A DNA stretch of 25,117 nt, taken from the IMG/VR virus record IMGVR_UViG_3300005882_000020, positions 1 to 25,117 of that record; one strand, 5' to 3'. Position numbers and translations under genes: made by a program. The first letter of the stretch is position 1; every line of letters starts with the position of its first letter. Under the pieces are notes generated by a model. It was not told the DNA's origin. It worked only from the letters and a program-made list of their open reading frames with translations, and made no database searches. Shown here piece after piece: positions 8,914 through 15,709 of this stretch. The DNA is from a virus.

Positions 8914-9312
8914 TTAATCTGCTGTTAATCTCGGTGTTATACGAATTTGATCATTATTATTTTGTATATTGTATGGCCCGTTAGTAAATCTTTCTGCCCA
9001 CACTAAATCGCCCGAAACTCGTCGAGTAATGTAGTATCCGTAAACATTACCAACTGGTCCAGTAAATGTCCATGCTACTTGCGGATGCTGTGCGACAGTA
9101 GGTGTGCCTGGTGTAATAGACCATTGTGAACTTTGAAGCTGTATTGGTGCATAATTAGCACCCGAAGCTTCGATATAATTTGTTACAGTATCAGCTTCGC
9201 TAGGGATATGATCATTAACATACAAACGTATATCTAAGTCTTCGGGCGTTTGCTGTTTTAATATATACCCAAGTATAAAAATTTCTGCGCTATTTGGAAC
9301 TACTAATGCCAT
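8914..9312 (-). CDS. Small phage structural protein, 132 aa
   Basis: The start is ATG at 9312, with AAAGGA in ATAAAAGGATTTTAGATATG and a GATAAATA promoter at 9331-9338. The protein is a compact, probably beta-rich domain (ALVVPNSAEIFILGYILKQ, then DLDIRLYVNDHIPSEADTV, then QVAWTFTGPVGNVYGYYITR, LVWAERF). This pattern resembles a family of short virion proteins that I know from marine T4-like phages, where a fold of this size sits among fibre genes. It heads a three-gene unit with the coiled-coil protein and the 1234-aa adhesin. No enzymatic motif is visible. A structural role as a fibre or baseplate accessory is likely but unproven. Confidence 0.7.
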   Translation of the reverse strand: MALVVPNSAEIFILGYILKQQTPEDLDIRLYVNDHIPSEADTVTNYIEASGANYAPIQLQSSQWSITPGTPTVAQHPQVAWTFTGPVGNVYGYYITRRVSGDLVWAERFTNGPYNIQNNNDQIRITPRLTAD

Positions 9313-9330
9313 ATCTAAAATCCTTTTATG

Positions 9331-9338
9331 TATTTATC
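9331..9338 (-). promoter_or_regulatory. Phage late promoter, GATAAATA, overlapping a stop codon
   Basis: Exact GATAAATAC on the minus strand, 19 nt upstream of the ATG at 9312. It overlaps the TGA (9337-9339) of the tail-fibre gene, reading TGATAAATA, so the promoter is embedded in the end of the preceding gene. Confidence 0.75.
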
Positions 9339-11019
9339 AAACAGTTTTTGTGTTTAGTGTTATTGTGATATTGCTTATTGTAGCATCTGGCGTAGCAGGG
9401 TTTTCGATGCTTAATATGTCGCCGGCGTTCAACGATGTAGTATTTATAATAAATTGTGTTGCGAAATTTTGTCCAGCTGTAAAATCAACACTGCCAACAG
9501 CTATAGACGCAGCCGATTGTCGGTGGCGTCGAATTGTGTACGATGTATTTGCTGTTGGTGCTGTTTCTGCAAACGCTGTATGCCCAGTTAATTGTATTTC
9601 TGAATTTTCTACTATACCAGCAGATGCAATAGTGCTATTAGCAGATGATGCAGCAAGAACCGACGAGTGTACAAAGAAATTTATTCTTCTTGTTGCGTTA
9701 ATTCCTGTTGTCTGCCCATTGACTTGTAAGTCTCCATCGACAATAACTTTGCCGTCTGCACCCAAGGCACTTGTACCGCCTTTTAAAATTAAGTCGCCGC
9801 CGTTAGCAACACTAGGTGCTAGCGAGTCGCCACCACTTAAAGTAAGAGTTTGTTCGTCTTCTGCTTGTATTTGAGAAACAGCGGAAGATTGCCCAATAAC
9901 AATATTTCCGTTTACACTTTCTAGTATTAAATCATTTGTAGCAGACAAAACAGAAGATGGTGCTAATGGATCGCCAATTATTACTGAACCCGGTTGGCCA
10001 CTTGTACTTGTTCCACCTTTTAAAATCAAATCTGAACCGTTATTGGCCCCAGTGCCTTGACCTGCTGTTATAGTTAACGGTGTATCATCTAGAGCTGTTA
10101 TACTTGTGACTTTATCTAAGCTTGCAGCTTCTAATGCACCGAGCGACTCTGTCGAATCTAAAATCTTTGTAACAGTATTTGACTTAATGTTTATATTGCT
10201 AGGCGACTCTACAAAAAAGTCTGCAGGAATGCCTGCTTCAACATTGTCTGCATGTTCTAATATTAGTCGACCGTTAGCGCCAAACCCAGTGGTTGGCATT
10301 AACTTAACATTGCCAGCTTCGGATGTTAAACTAGCAGTAAGCACAAGGGTGTCATCAATTGAAGCTAATGTATTTTTAACAAGAATGTAATCTGTTGTTT
10401 TGTCAGCTTCTAATAATGTATACGCTAATGTTCCTGTTATATATTTTGATAAATGAATGCGACCAGACGAGCTATCGTATCCGAAATCATAATTAATTTC
10501 TCCATCGTCGCGGAATAAAACTTTTGCGGTGGACGTTCCATCAATATCAACGTAACTATTGCCAATGTCGTTTTGTTTAAATACCCACCCGCCTGTAATT
10601 GTTTCTTCGCCTGCTTTTCTAGCAAACGCCGACGAATCAAAACCGTCGAGTGTGTCAGCGTCTAGTCCTGAGCCAACACCTGTATCTTGTACTGTTAGAA
10701 TTTTTGAAAACGTAGTTCCGTCATTTGTTATTTCCCAGCTTGTTGCAGTTTCGGACCATCGCAACAAAACATTTGGGCTAGTACCTCGCTCTATTTCGAT
10801 CCCAGCTGTTCCTTGTGTTACTCCGGCACCTACTTCGTTTTTATTTAAAACAATAACATTGTCGGATATGGTTAGGTTAGCTGTGTCGATCGTAGTGGTT
10901 GACCCAAGTATGACCAAATCGTTTGATACTGTTAAATTGCCGTTTATGTCTACATCAACTGTGCCACTAGGCGAGATTATGTTTAACTTTCCGTCTTGTA
11001 TTTTTATATTTTTTGGCAT
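9337..11019 (-). CDS. Tail fibre protein, 560 aa
   Basis: The start is ATG at 11019 (MPKNIKIQDGKLNI), with TTTTAGGA upstream and a GATAAATA promoter at 11054-11061. The N-terminal region (about 1-60) has short beta-strand repeats seen in phage fibres (DVDINGNLTVSNDLVILGSTTTIDTANLTI). Residues 119-133 are LDADTLDGFDSSAFA, a hallmark of phage tail-fibre and collar modules. Two copies of a 40-residue unit lie at about 311-350 and 388-427, sharing GxDLILKGGTS followed by a short turn and a VI[IV] strand. The C-terminal 120 residues (from about 440) form a different domain, probably the distal or trimerisation part. It is a structural component of the tail fibre or an adsorption apparatus. The specific T4 counterpart (gp34/36/37 type) cannot be decided. 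Confidence 0.8.
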   Translation of the reverse strand: MPKNIKIQDGKLNIISPSGTVDVDINGNLTVSNDLVILGSTTTIDTANLTISDNVIVLNKNEVGAGVTQGTAGIEIERGTSPNVLLRWSETATSWEITNDGTTFSKILTVQDTGVGSGLDADTLDGFDSSAFARKAGEETITGGWVFKQNDIGNSYVDIDGTSTAKVLFRDDGEINYDFGYDSSSGRIHLSKYITGTLAYTLLEADKTTDYILVKNTLASIDDTLVLTASLTSEAGNVKLMPTTGFGANGRLILEHADNVEAGIPADFFVESPSNINIKSNTVTKILDSTESLGALEAASLDKVTSITALDDTPLTITAGQGTGANNGSDLILKGGTSTSGQPGSVIIGDPLAPSSVLSATNDLILESVNGNIVIGQSSAVSQIQAEDEQTLTLSGGDSLAPSVANGGDLILKGGTSALGADGKVIVDGDLQVNGQTTGINATRRINFFVHSSVLAASSANSTIASAGIVENSEIQLTGHTAFAETAPTANTSYTIRRHRQSAASIAVGSVDFTAGQNFATQFIINTTSLNAGDILSIENPATPDATISNITITLNTKTV

Positions 11020-11053
11020 AGTGTTTTGCGTCCTAAAATCTTTAGCTTTAACA

Positions 11054-11061
11054 TATTTATC
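11054..11061 (-). promoter_or_regulatory. Phage late promoter, GATAAATA
   Basis: Exact GATAAATA on the minus strand, 35 nt upstream of the tail-fibre ATG at 11019 and downstream of the strong terminator at 11085-11117. The fibre gene is therefore transcribed as a new unit. Confidence 0.75.
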
Positions 11062-11084
11062 ATATTTTTAGATTTTGCAGACAC

Positions 11085-11117
11085 AAAAAAAGTCTGTACC
11101 AAAATGGTACAGACTTT
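11085..11117 (-). terminator. Rho-independent terminator of the small membrane-protein unit
   Basis: Arms 11089-11101 and 11105-11117 are perfectly complementary (13 bp, core GTCTGTACC/GGTACAGAC) with an AAA loop. Read on the minus strand, the stem is followed by a run of seven T (A tract at 11085-11091). The plus strand has only TTT after the stem, so it acts on minus-strand transcripts. Confidence 0.88.
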
Positions 11118-11122
11118 AACAT

Positions 11123-11187
11123 GTAAAAGGCGATGTTATTTTTATATTTTTATACGTTTTTTTATATTATCGCTAATTGCCTTTTAC
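11123..11187 (-). other. Long-range inverted repeat in a 3' untranslated region
   Basis: GTAAAAGGC (11123-11131) is complementary to GCCTTTTAC (11179-11187), with an AT-rich interior of 47 nt. A second short match (GCGAT 11130-11134 with ATCGC 11169-11173) could form an alternative inner stem. The right arm abuts the stop codon of the 76-aa gene (TGA at 11188-11190), and the element ends 6 nt before the terminator stem. It may shield the mRNA 3' end or be a small structured RNA. Confidence 0.45.
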
Positions 11188-11418
11188 TCATTCTTGATTT
11201 TTGCGCGACGGGGGTTCTACTAAATTGTGGATATCGTCGCCTAATGGTACTTCTTTTTCGGGCATACTAACAATTGTGGGTTTTACACTGTTAATTGCAG
11301 ATGTTGACAGTTCTTTGTCATATCGGCGATTAGCTTTTGATGCTCCACGGATAAATCCGTATGCAGACAGCACAAACGCTATGACTGCTAGAATTATACC
11401 TACATCAATTCCATTCAT
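11188..11418 (-). CDS. Small single-pass membrane protein, 76 aa
   Basis: The ATG at 11418 lies 23 nt after the stop of the 56-aa gene. The Shine-Dalgarno site is poor and the leader is AT-rich, which suggests coupling or weak expression. Residues about 4-24 (IDVGIILAVIAFVLSAYGFI) form one clear transmembrane helix. A basic stretch (RGASKANRRYDK) follows, consistent with the C-terminus in the cytoplasm, then a proline- and charge-rich soluble tail. Together with the similar 56-aa gene it forms a two-gene unit with its own late promoter and terminator. Small membrane proteins in late regions of T4-like phages can be holins, spanins, superinfection-exclusion proteins or minor virion proteins. 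The sequence alone does not decide. Confidence 0.65.
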   Translation of the reverse strand: MNGIDVGIILAVIAFVLSAYGFIRGASKANRRYDKELSTSAINSVKPTIVSMPEKEVPLGDDIHNLVEPPSRKNQE

Positions 11419-11441
11419 AATATAATAACTTTTATGTTATT

Positions 11442-11612
11442 TTACTTTTGATTCATATCTCTGTTGTTAGTGCGAGGGTTGCTTTTGCCGCCGCGCTTTC
11501 CGCCAGTGGAGCCAGTGCCGCTGCCTTTACTGTCACTTGATTTATCCCGCTTAATCATAAATGCTACAATACCCGCTACTACTAAAATAGCAACAATTAC
11601 TTCAATACTCAT
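11442..11612 (-). CDS. Small single-pass membrane protein with Gly/Ser/Lys tail, 56 aa
   Basis: The start is ATG at 11612, with a strong GAGGTGA Shine-Dalgarno site 6 nt upstream and a GATAAATA late promoter at 11639-11646. The stop is TAA at 11442-11444. Residues about 3-20 (IEVIVAILVVAGIVAFMI) are a transmembrane helix. The remainder is a short, strongly basic tail rich in glycine and serine (KGSGTGSTGGKRGGKSN). The N-terminal acidic residue and positive tail predict an N-out, C-in topology. Its layout mirrors the downstream 76-aa protein: N-terminal helix, then basic tail. The good ribosome site and dedicated promoter indicate a real gene despite the short length. Function is unknown; a holin-like or membrane-remodelling role is one option. 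Confidence 0.7.
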   Translation of the reverse strand: MSIEVIVAILVVAGIVAFMIKRDKSSDSKGSGTGSTGGKRGGKSNPRTNNRDMNQK

Positions 11613-11638
11613 ATTTCACCTCATTTCGTTTGTATTTT

Positions 11639-11646
11639 TATTTATC
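11639..11646 (-). promoter_or_regulatory. Phage late promoter, GATAAATA
   Basis: Exact GATAAATAAAAATAC on the minus strand, 27 nt upstream of the 56-aa gene start at 11612 and 34 nt beyond the endonuclease stop. It drives the two-gene membrane-protein unit that ends at the terminator 11085-11117. Confidence 0.72.
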
Positions 11647-11679
11647 TAAACTGTACAAAAATGCAACAAAAAATAGACT

Positions 11680-13299
11680 TTAAACAGTTAGTACCCAACG
11701 TATTTTTCCGGAATCATAATACCTTGCATATCCTAATTCTTGCATTAGCTGCCATTCTGTTTTATTCTCAACGTCTACTCCAAATCGTTTCGCAATTTTT
11801 GCTTTCATGTACTTTTGACGATTTTCTAAGTGTTTAAAATCATATGTATACCAATAAGCTGACTTAAATATTTTGTCAAGTTTAAATCCTGCTTGCTTAT
11901 ATAAATTGCCGTTGCTGTGATCGTTATTGCTAAATGAAACAATGTCGCCCGTGTGGCCTGTTTGCTTAATCATTGCTTTTAACATTTTACTAAAAAGACC
12001 CGGATAACTAGCTTTTCGATCACATACATATCTTGTTATTTCTAAATATTTTGGTCGCGAGCGCCAATTAATTACTGCTACCAAATTACCATTGTAATAT
12101 GCGCCAAGTGCATTATCACGAGCTAGCAAACGACCTTGTATGTGATTTTCATCTACAAATTTAAGTTCTTGTTCTGTTGTCACTTTATCGATTACAACTT
12201 TTCTTGCACCAATAACAGTGTTAATATGACCTACCATATACATTAGCTTTGACTTAATAACGTCAAAATTATTATTTAGATCTGCATCAGTATAACTTAG
12301 TAAAGTTACACCTTTGTCTCTACACTGCTTCCATTTTTCGTAGTGATAGTCTTTATCTCTAAATGCGGGCGATGCTGTGCTGTGCCAATATATTCCGTTA
12401 ATCTCTATAGCTAAATTATAGTCAGGAATGTAAAAGTCTACTTCTTTTGGTTTAATGAGCATCCTGTCATTTTTTATATATTCAACATTTAACTCTTTTA
12501 ATAAATTTTCCAATTTAAGTTCTGTACTAAACGAAGTAAACTCGTATTCAATGTTATGGCGATGTATTGCATTATACACAGAAGTTGGATTTAAATTGTA
12601 TTCTTCGGCTATCTGCGATGGTGTTTTACTTTTTAGTTCATTGCTAAGACGTGCTTTTTCTAAAACACTTACATCGCCTTCTGTTGTTAGTTGTGGGTAT
12701 GCAACCACACCGTATTTAGCAATCATTGTCTTTCTTGCTTTTTTTGGGTTATTGTAGTCTGGGTCGCCGTATTTTTCTTTTTTTGTTTCTTTTGCTTTTT
12801 CTATATTATTATAATTCGGGTCGCCGTATTTTTCTTTTTTTGTCTTTTTCAATTTGGCGCGAATACTTTCGCATTTCATTGGGTGGCCGTTGTACTTTTC
12901 TTCGAATGTTTCTTTTGTTTTTAAAATGTGTTCTTGTGTTCCTGCAAAAGTTTTTGACCCGTATCGTGTTATATTAGTGGCTTCTCTCTTTTTGGTTACA
13001 TCTGGAACTTTTTGTGTACATTGTTTGGAACAGGCTACGCCGTACCCAGTTAAGCCCCACTTTAGCTTATTATTACAATCTGGGTTTTTGCAAACAGGAA
13101 TTTCAAATACGCTATTTTCTATATGCCAAATTCTTTGTTTCCAGGGTGCATCAGCGTTAAGGAAAGTTGTTAGATCTAGTAATTGTTGTTTTAAGTCTGT
13201 TAGTCCTTTTTTAACCCACCACGAATCTTTATTAATGTTTACATTAATTCTTGTTTTGCCGTATAAGTGTTGCTTTATTTGTTGGAGTAGATCGTCCAT
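11680..13299 (-). CDS. Free-standing homing-endonuclease-like protein, 539 aa
   Basis: The start is ATG at 13299 with only a weak purine run (AAAAGAAAA). A late promoter lies at 13342-13349. A probable zinc finger carries Cys70, Cys75, Cys90 and Cys94. Tandem DNA-binding-type repeats at about 101-200 share [KE]TKKEKYGDPxYNN. A helix-turn-helix segment (SKTPSQIAEEYNLNPTSVYNAI) spans about 224-246. A Vsr-like/PD-(D/E)xK-type nuclease core spans about 256-340 (FSTELKLENLLKEL, KPKEVDFYIPDYNLAIEINGIYWHS). The C-terminal region (about 360-490) has FVDENHIQGR, LGAYYNGNLVAV, YLEITRYVCD and HSNGNLYKQAGFKL, the pattern of GNAT-like domains often fused to phage endonucleases. It probably cuts DNA to spread its own gene. 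Its site between gp23 and the membrane genes is not a T4 core gene position, so it is likely a mobile insertion. The nuclease class is inferred. Confidence 0.75.
   Translation of the reverse strand: MDDLLQQIKQHLYGKTRINVNINKDSWWVKKGLTDLKQQLLDLTTFLNADAPWKQRIWHIENSVFEIPVCKNPDCNNKLKWGLTGYGVACSKQCTQKVPDVTKKREATNITRYGSKTFAGTQEHILKTKETFEEKYNGHPMKCESIRAKLKKTKKEKYGDPNYNNIEKAKETKKEKYGDPDYNNPKKARKTMIAKYGVVAYPQLTTEGDVSVLEKARLSNELKSKTPSQIAEEYNLNPTSVYNAIHRHNIEYEFTSFSTELKLENLLKELNVEYIKNDRMLIKPKEVDFYIPDYNLAIEINGIYWHSTASPAFRDKDYHYEKWKQCRDKGVTLLSYTDADLNNNFDVIKSKLMYMVGHINTVIGARKVVIDKVTTEQELKFVDENHIQGRLLARDNALGAYYNGNLVAVINWRSRPKYLEITRYVCDRKASYPGLFSKMLKAMIKQTGHTGDIVSFSNNDHSNGNLYKQAGFKLDKIFKSAYWYTYDFKHLENRQKYMKAKIAKRFGVDVENKTEWQLMQELGYARYYDSGKIRWVLTV
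12761..12843 (-). repeat. 57-bp tandem repeat inside the endonuclease gene
   Basis: A 26-bp sequence is identical at 12761-12786 and 12818-12843, offset 57 bp (19 codons). It encodes the repeated TKKEKYGDP unit. The repeats are in frame, so copy number can change without frameshift. Flanking copies of the same protein motif are more diverged. Confidence 0.85.
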
Positions 13300-13341
13300 G
13301 TGTGTTTTCTTTTATAGGAATGTTGTGACGCTTAGTTTTTG

Positions 13342-13349
13342 TATTTATC
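13342..13349 (-). promoter_or_regulatory. Phage late promoter, GATAAATA
   Basis: Exact GATAAATAC on the minus strand, 43 nt upstream of the endonuclease ATG and 6 nt beyond the gp23 terminator. The endonuclease gene is therefore insulated from the capsid operon and has its own late promoter. Confidence 0.72.
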
Positions 13350-13355
13350 GGAGGC

Positions 13356-13385
13356 AAAAAAAAGCCCCGCAAAAGCGAGGCTTTT
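13356..13385 (-). terminator. Rho-independent terminator after gp23
   Basis: Arms 13360-13370 and 13375-13385 pair over 11 bp (AAAAGCC, one G-T wobble, then CGC) around a four-base loop. Read on the minus strand, eight T follow (A run 13356-13363). It lies 28 nt after the gp23 stop and ends the capsid operon. Confidence 0.9.
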
Positions 13386-13412
13386 AATTTCGAACCTTCA
13401 ACTAATTTAAAA

Positions 13413-14585
13413 TCAGAAGAATGTCAATGTAGCTGGGTTAATACCTACTTTGCTTAGGTAGTCAGCCGCGTTACCGAAAGAGTTCGCAGTGTTAGTTAAC
13501 TCTACATAACCGTAACGTGTCATGAAGCTAACCACTGGCTCTAAGGTATTAGGATCTAGGATCGGTCCAGTGCTCATCAATGGAATGTATGGGCAATAGA
13601 ACGCAGCCGCGTCAGTTTCGGTGTTACCTTTGTAACCAAGTAATACAGCTTCTGAATCAGCAGCATACTGGTCAACATATACTTTCATAGTATTGTTTAG
13701 AACACCTGCCAACTTAGTGTTAGTTGGTGCTTCAAACTGACCTTCAGTAGTACGTGCAAAGCTAGAAGTAGTAGCAGATTGCAAAATAGTCAATGCTGTT
13801 GGTGAAACAACTGCCCAGTTAGCAGCTGAACGACGTGTACGAGCAGCTACTAAGTTAGCTTGTTGGTTGATCATTACAGCTAGTGCAGCGTGTTCGTCAC
13901 CAACGTAAGTAGCAGTACCAGAAACCGCAGCTTGGTCATAAGTTACAGGAGCAGCACCTGCCAAGTTACGCATTTTGAATAGCATTTCTTGGTCGATTTC
14001 AACTGTAATTTCTTGAGCTAAAGCTTGCATGATTTCTGCTTCAATGTCGATGCCATGAACTGCATCAGCGTCTTGAGCAGCTTCAAAAGTCCAACGAGCA
14101 GATAGCTTGCGTGATTTAGCTTCTACTGTTTCTTTTACGATTTGGATTGACAAACGGTTACCTGGGTTACCTTCTAAAGCCGCAGTTGATCCAGCAGCTG
14201 GTGAAGCATCAACGTCGTTACCAGAGTAAGCACGAGCAATGTCAAAAGGACTAAGTGCTTCAGTACCTGCTGTAACGCCGTCTGCTGTGTCAGCATAGCG
14301 TACACGCAAGGTGTGGATTTGACCCACAGGACCAGTCATTGGCTGTACACCCATGATGTCGTTTGCAATAACAGTAGGCATAACACGTCGAATCAGCGGA
14401 AGCATTACTTTGTTAATTGAAGCAATGTTACCTGCTTGTGTTGCGCCTGCTGTTGCGCTTTCTTTCAACATAACTTTGCGTGTATTTTCATACACTTTAT
14501 CTAAGTTAGCTTTACGAGCACCAGACAACCCTTCTAAGAGTGCTTCTTTTGTCTGTGCCCAGTTTTTACCTTCAAATAAGTTCAT
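13413..14585 (-). CDS. 23: Major capsid protein gp23, 390 aa
   Basis: The start is ATG at 14585, with AAGGAGT about 8 nt upstream. It is the hexamer-forming shell protein of T4-like heads. Diagnostic segments are KVMLPLIRRVMPTVIANDIMGVQPMTGPVG near 60-88, then LRVRYAD, and near the C-terminus YCPYIPLMSTGPILDPNTLEP and FMTRYGYVELT. It follows scaffold gp22 by 16 nt and ends at a strong terminator, matching T4 order 21-22-23. At 390 residues it is shorter than T4 gp23 (521). In T4-like phages gp21 removes an N-terminal peptide after a hydrophobic-x-Glu motif; Leu40-Lys-Glu42/Ser43 is a candidate site here. Several alanine/serine-rich loops have reduced insertions relative to T4. Confidence 0.95.
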   Translation of the reverse strand: MNLFEGKNWAQTKEALLEGLSGARKANLDKVYENTRKVMLKESATAGATQAGNIASINKVMLPLIRRVMPTVIANDIMGVQPMTGPVGQIHTLRVRYADTADGVTAGTEALSPFDIARAYSGNDVDASPAAGSTAALEGNPGNRLSIQIVKETVEAKSRKLSARWTFEAAQDADAVHGIDIEAEIMQALAQEITVEIDQEMLFKMRNLAGAAPVTYDQAAVSGTATYVGDEHAALAVMINQQANLVAARTRRSAANWAVVSPTALTILQSATTSSFARTTEGQFEAPTNTKLAGVLNNTMKVYVDQYAADSEAVLLGYKGNTETDAAAFYCPYIPLMSTGPILDPNTLEPVVSFMTRYGYVELTNTANSFGNAADYLSKVGINPATLTFF

Positions 14586-14601
14586 TTTAAAAACTCCTTG
14601 T

Positions 14602-15705
14602 TTAAATTCCTGCTAATTTTTTGATATCAGCAAGTTCGATTATATCATCGTTGTTTGTTTGGGCAGTGCCCGCTTCTTTGTCGCCAGTTTTCTCAACACG
14701 AACAGATTCAGCTAGTGTTTGTTTGTTGTCAGTTGTTTTGGTCTGTTCGTTTAATACTGCTGGCAAATACTTGTTAAAAGTCGACTCCAACATAGATGTT
14801 TTTGTTGACTCAAGTAATTCTCGCATAATGTTTCGTTGTTCGCGCGTTAGCGGCTGTAACAACTCATTCATTATTTCTTTTCGTTTAGCAAGTTCGCTAG
14901 TAACTTTTAGCTGTTTCGTTGCCGATTCAGCTAATTTTTGTTTTTCTTCGATCTGCTGTTGTAAAGATTCAATTACTTTTTGCTGCTTGTCCATTTCTTT
15001 CTTAATCTTAGAAAGCTCAGTGCTTTCGTTTAAGTAAGAGTTCATGAACTCGCCGTAGAATGTTTCGAATATTTTACGTCCGAATTCATTTTGACGTGCA
15101 ACTGTAATATCTTCTTTTAGTTGTGTAATTTCAGAACGCAACGCTTCGTTGATTGTTTTTTCAACAAGGCTTGCGGCGCTCTTAATGAATTTCTGTTTAG
15201 CTTCACGGAGCTTAGTTTTACCTTCACGAATTAAGTTAATACGCTGTTCTGCAAGTGCTTTTTTATCTTCGTGGAAGTCAGCAATTTCTTCTGACAACTG
15301 TTTTAACACGAAGTTTTCAAGCATCTTAAAGTTTTTACTCATTTTATTTCGGTCTTCACGCAACTCTTTAACTTCTTTAGTTAAAGATTCTGTGATAAAC
15401 TTCTGCAAAAGAGCTGTGTGTTCTTTTACTTGCTTTTTATACTTAATTCGTTCGGCAACTAACTGCTTTTTGTCTTCTGCAAGTTCTGCAATTTCGTCTT
15501 TGATTTGTTCTGTTAAGAAACTTTCCATAGACTCAATTAGCACAGATTTGTCATGCTCAAAACGCTCAGAAAATTCTTCGCGTAATTGTGCTGCAATTTC
15601 TTCTCTTGCTTCTGACAATTTAGTTTCCCAAGCTTCTTGTATAAGAGCTTTTTGGGCTTCGCCAAATTTACTCTCATTCAAGATTTCTTCGAACTGTTTT
15701 GTCAT
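14602..15705 (-). CDS. 22: Prohead core scaffolding protein gp22, 367 aa
   Basis: The start is ATG at 15705, with AGGAGA overlapping the gp21 stop. The protein is almost entirely charged alpha helix and coiled coil, rich in Glu, Lys, Gln and Leu (KVIESLQQQIEEKQKLAESATKQ). The N-terminus FEEILNESKFGEAQKALIQEAWETKLSEAREE is typical of marine gp22. Near the end, residues about 285-325 (LLQPLTREQRNIMRELLESTKTSMLESTFNKYLPAVL) form the conserved gp22 C-terminal segment. In T4 it forms the head core around which gp23 assembles and is degraded by gp21. Many hydrophobic-x-Glu motifs are present, as expected of a protease substrate. The position between gp21 and gp23 is the T4 order, giving high confidence. 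Confidence 0.92.
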   Translation of the reverse strand: MTKQFEEILNESKFGEAQKALIQEAWETKLSEAREEIAAQLREEFSERFEHDKSVLIESMESFLTEQIKDEIAELAEDKKQLVAERIKYKKQVKEHTALLQKFITESLTKEVKELREDRNKMSKNFKMLENFVLKQLSEEIADFHEDKKALAEQRINLIREGKTKLREAKQKFIKSAASLVEKTINEALRSEITQLKEDITVARQNEFGRKIFETFYGEFMNSYLNESTELSKIKKEMDKQQKVIESLQQQIEEKQKLAESATKQLKVTSELAKRKEIMNELLQPLTREQRNIMRELLESTKTSMLESTFNKYLPAVLNEQTKTTDNKQTLAESVRVEKTGDKEAGTAQTNNDDIIELADIKKLAGI

Positions 15706-15709
15706 TGCC

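Noticed and set aside
9441-9448. TATAAATA on the minus strand
   Set aside because: Inside the tail-fibre coding region, 129 nt before the next start, where a perfect GATAAATA already sits at 9331.
12761-12843. CRISPR-like repeat
   Set aside because: Only two identical units, in frame inside a protein gene; the spacing reflects a peptide repeat.
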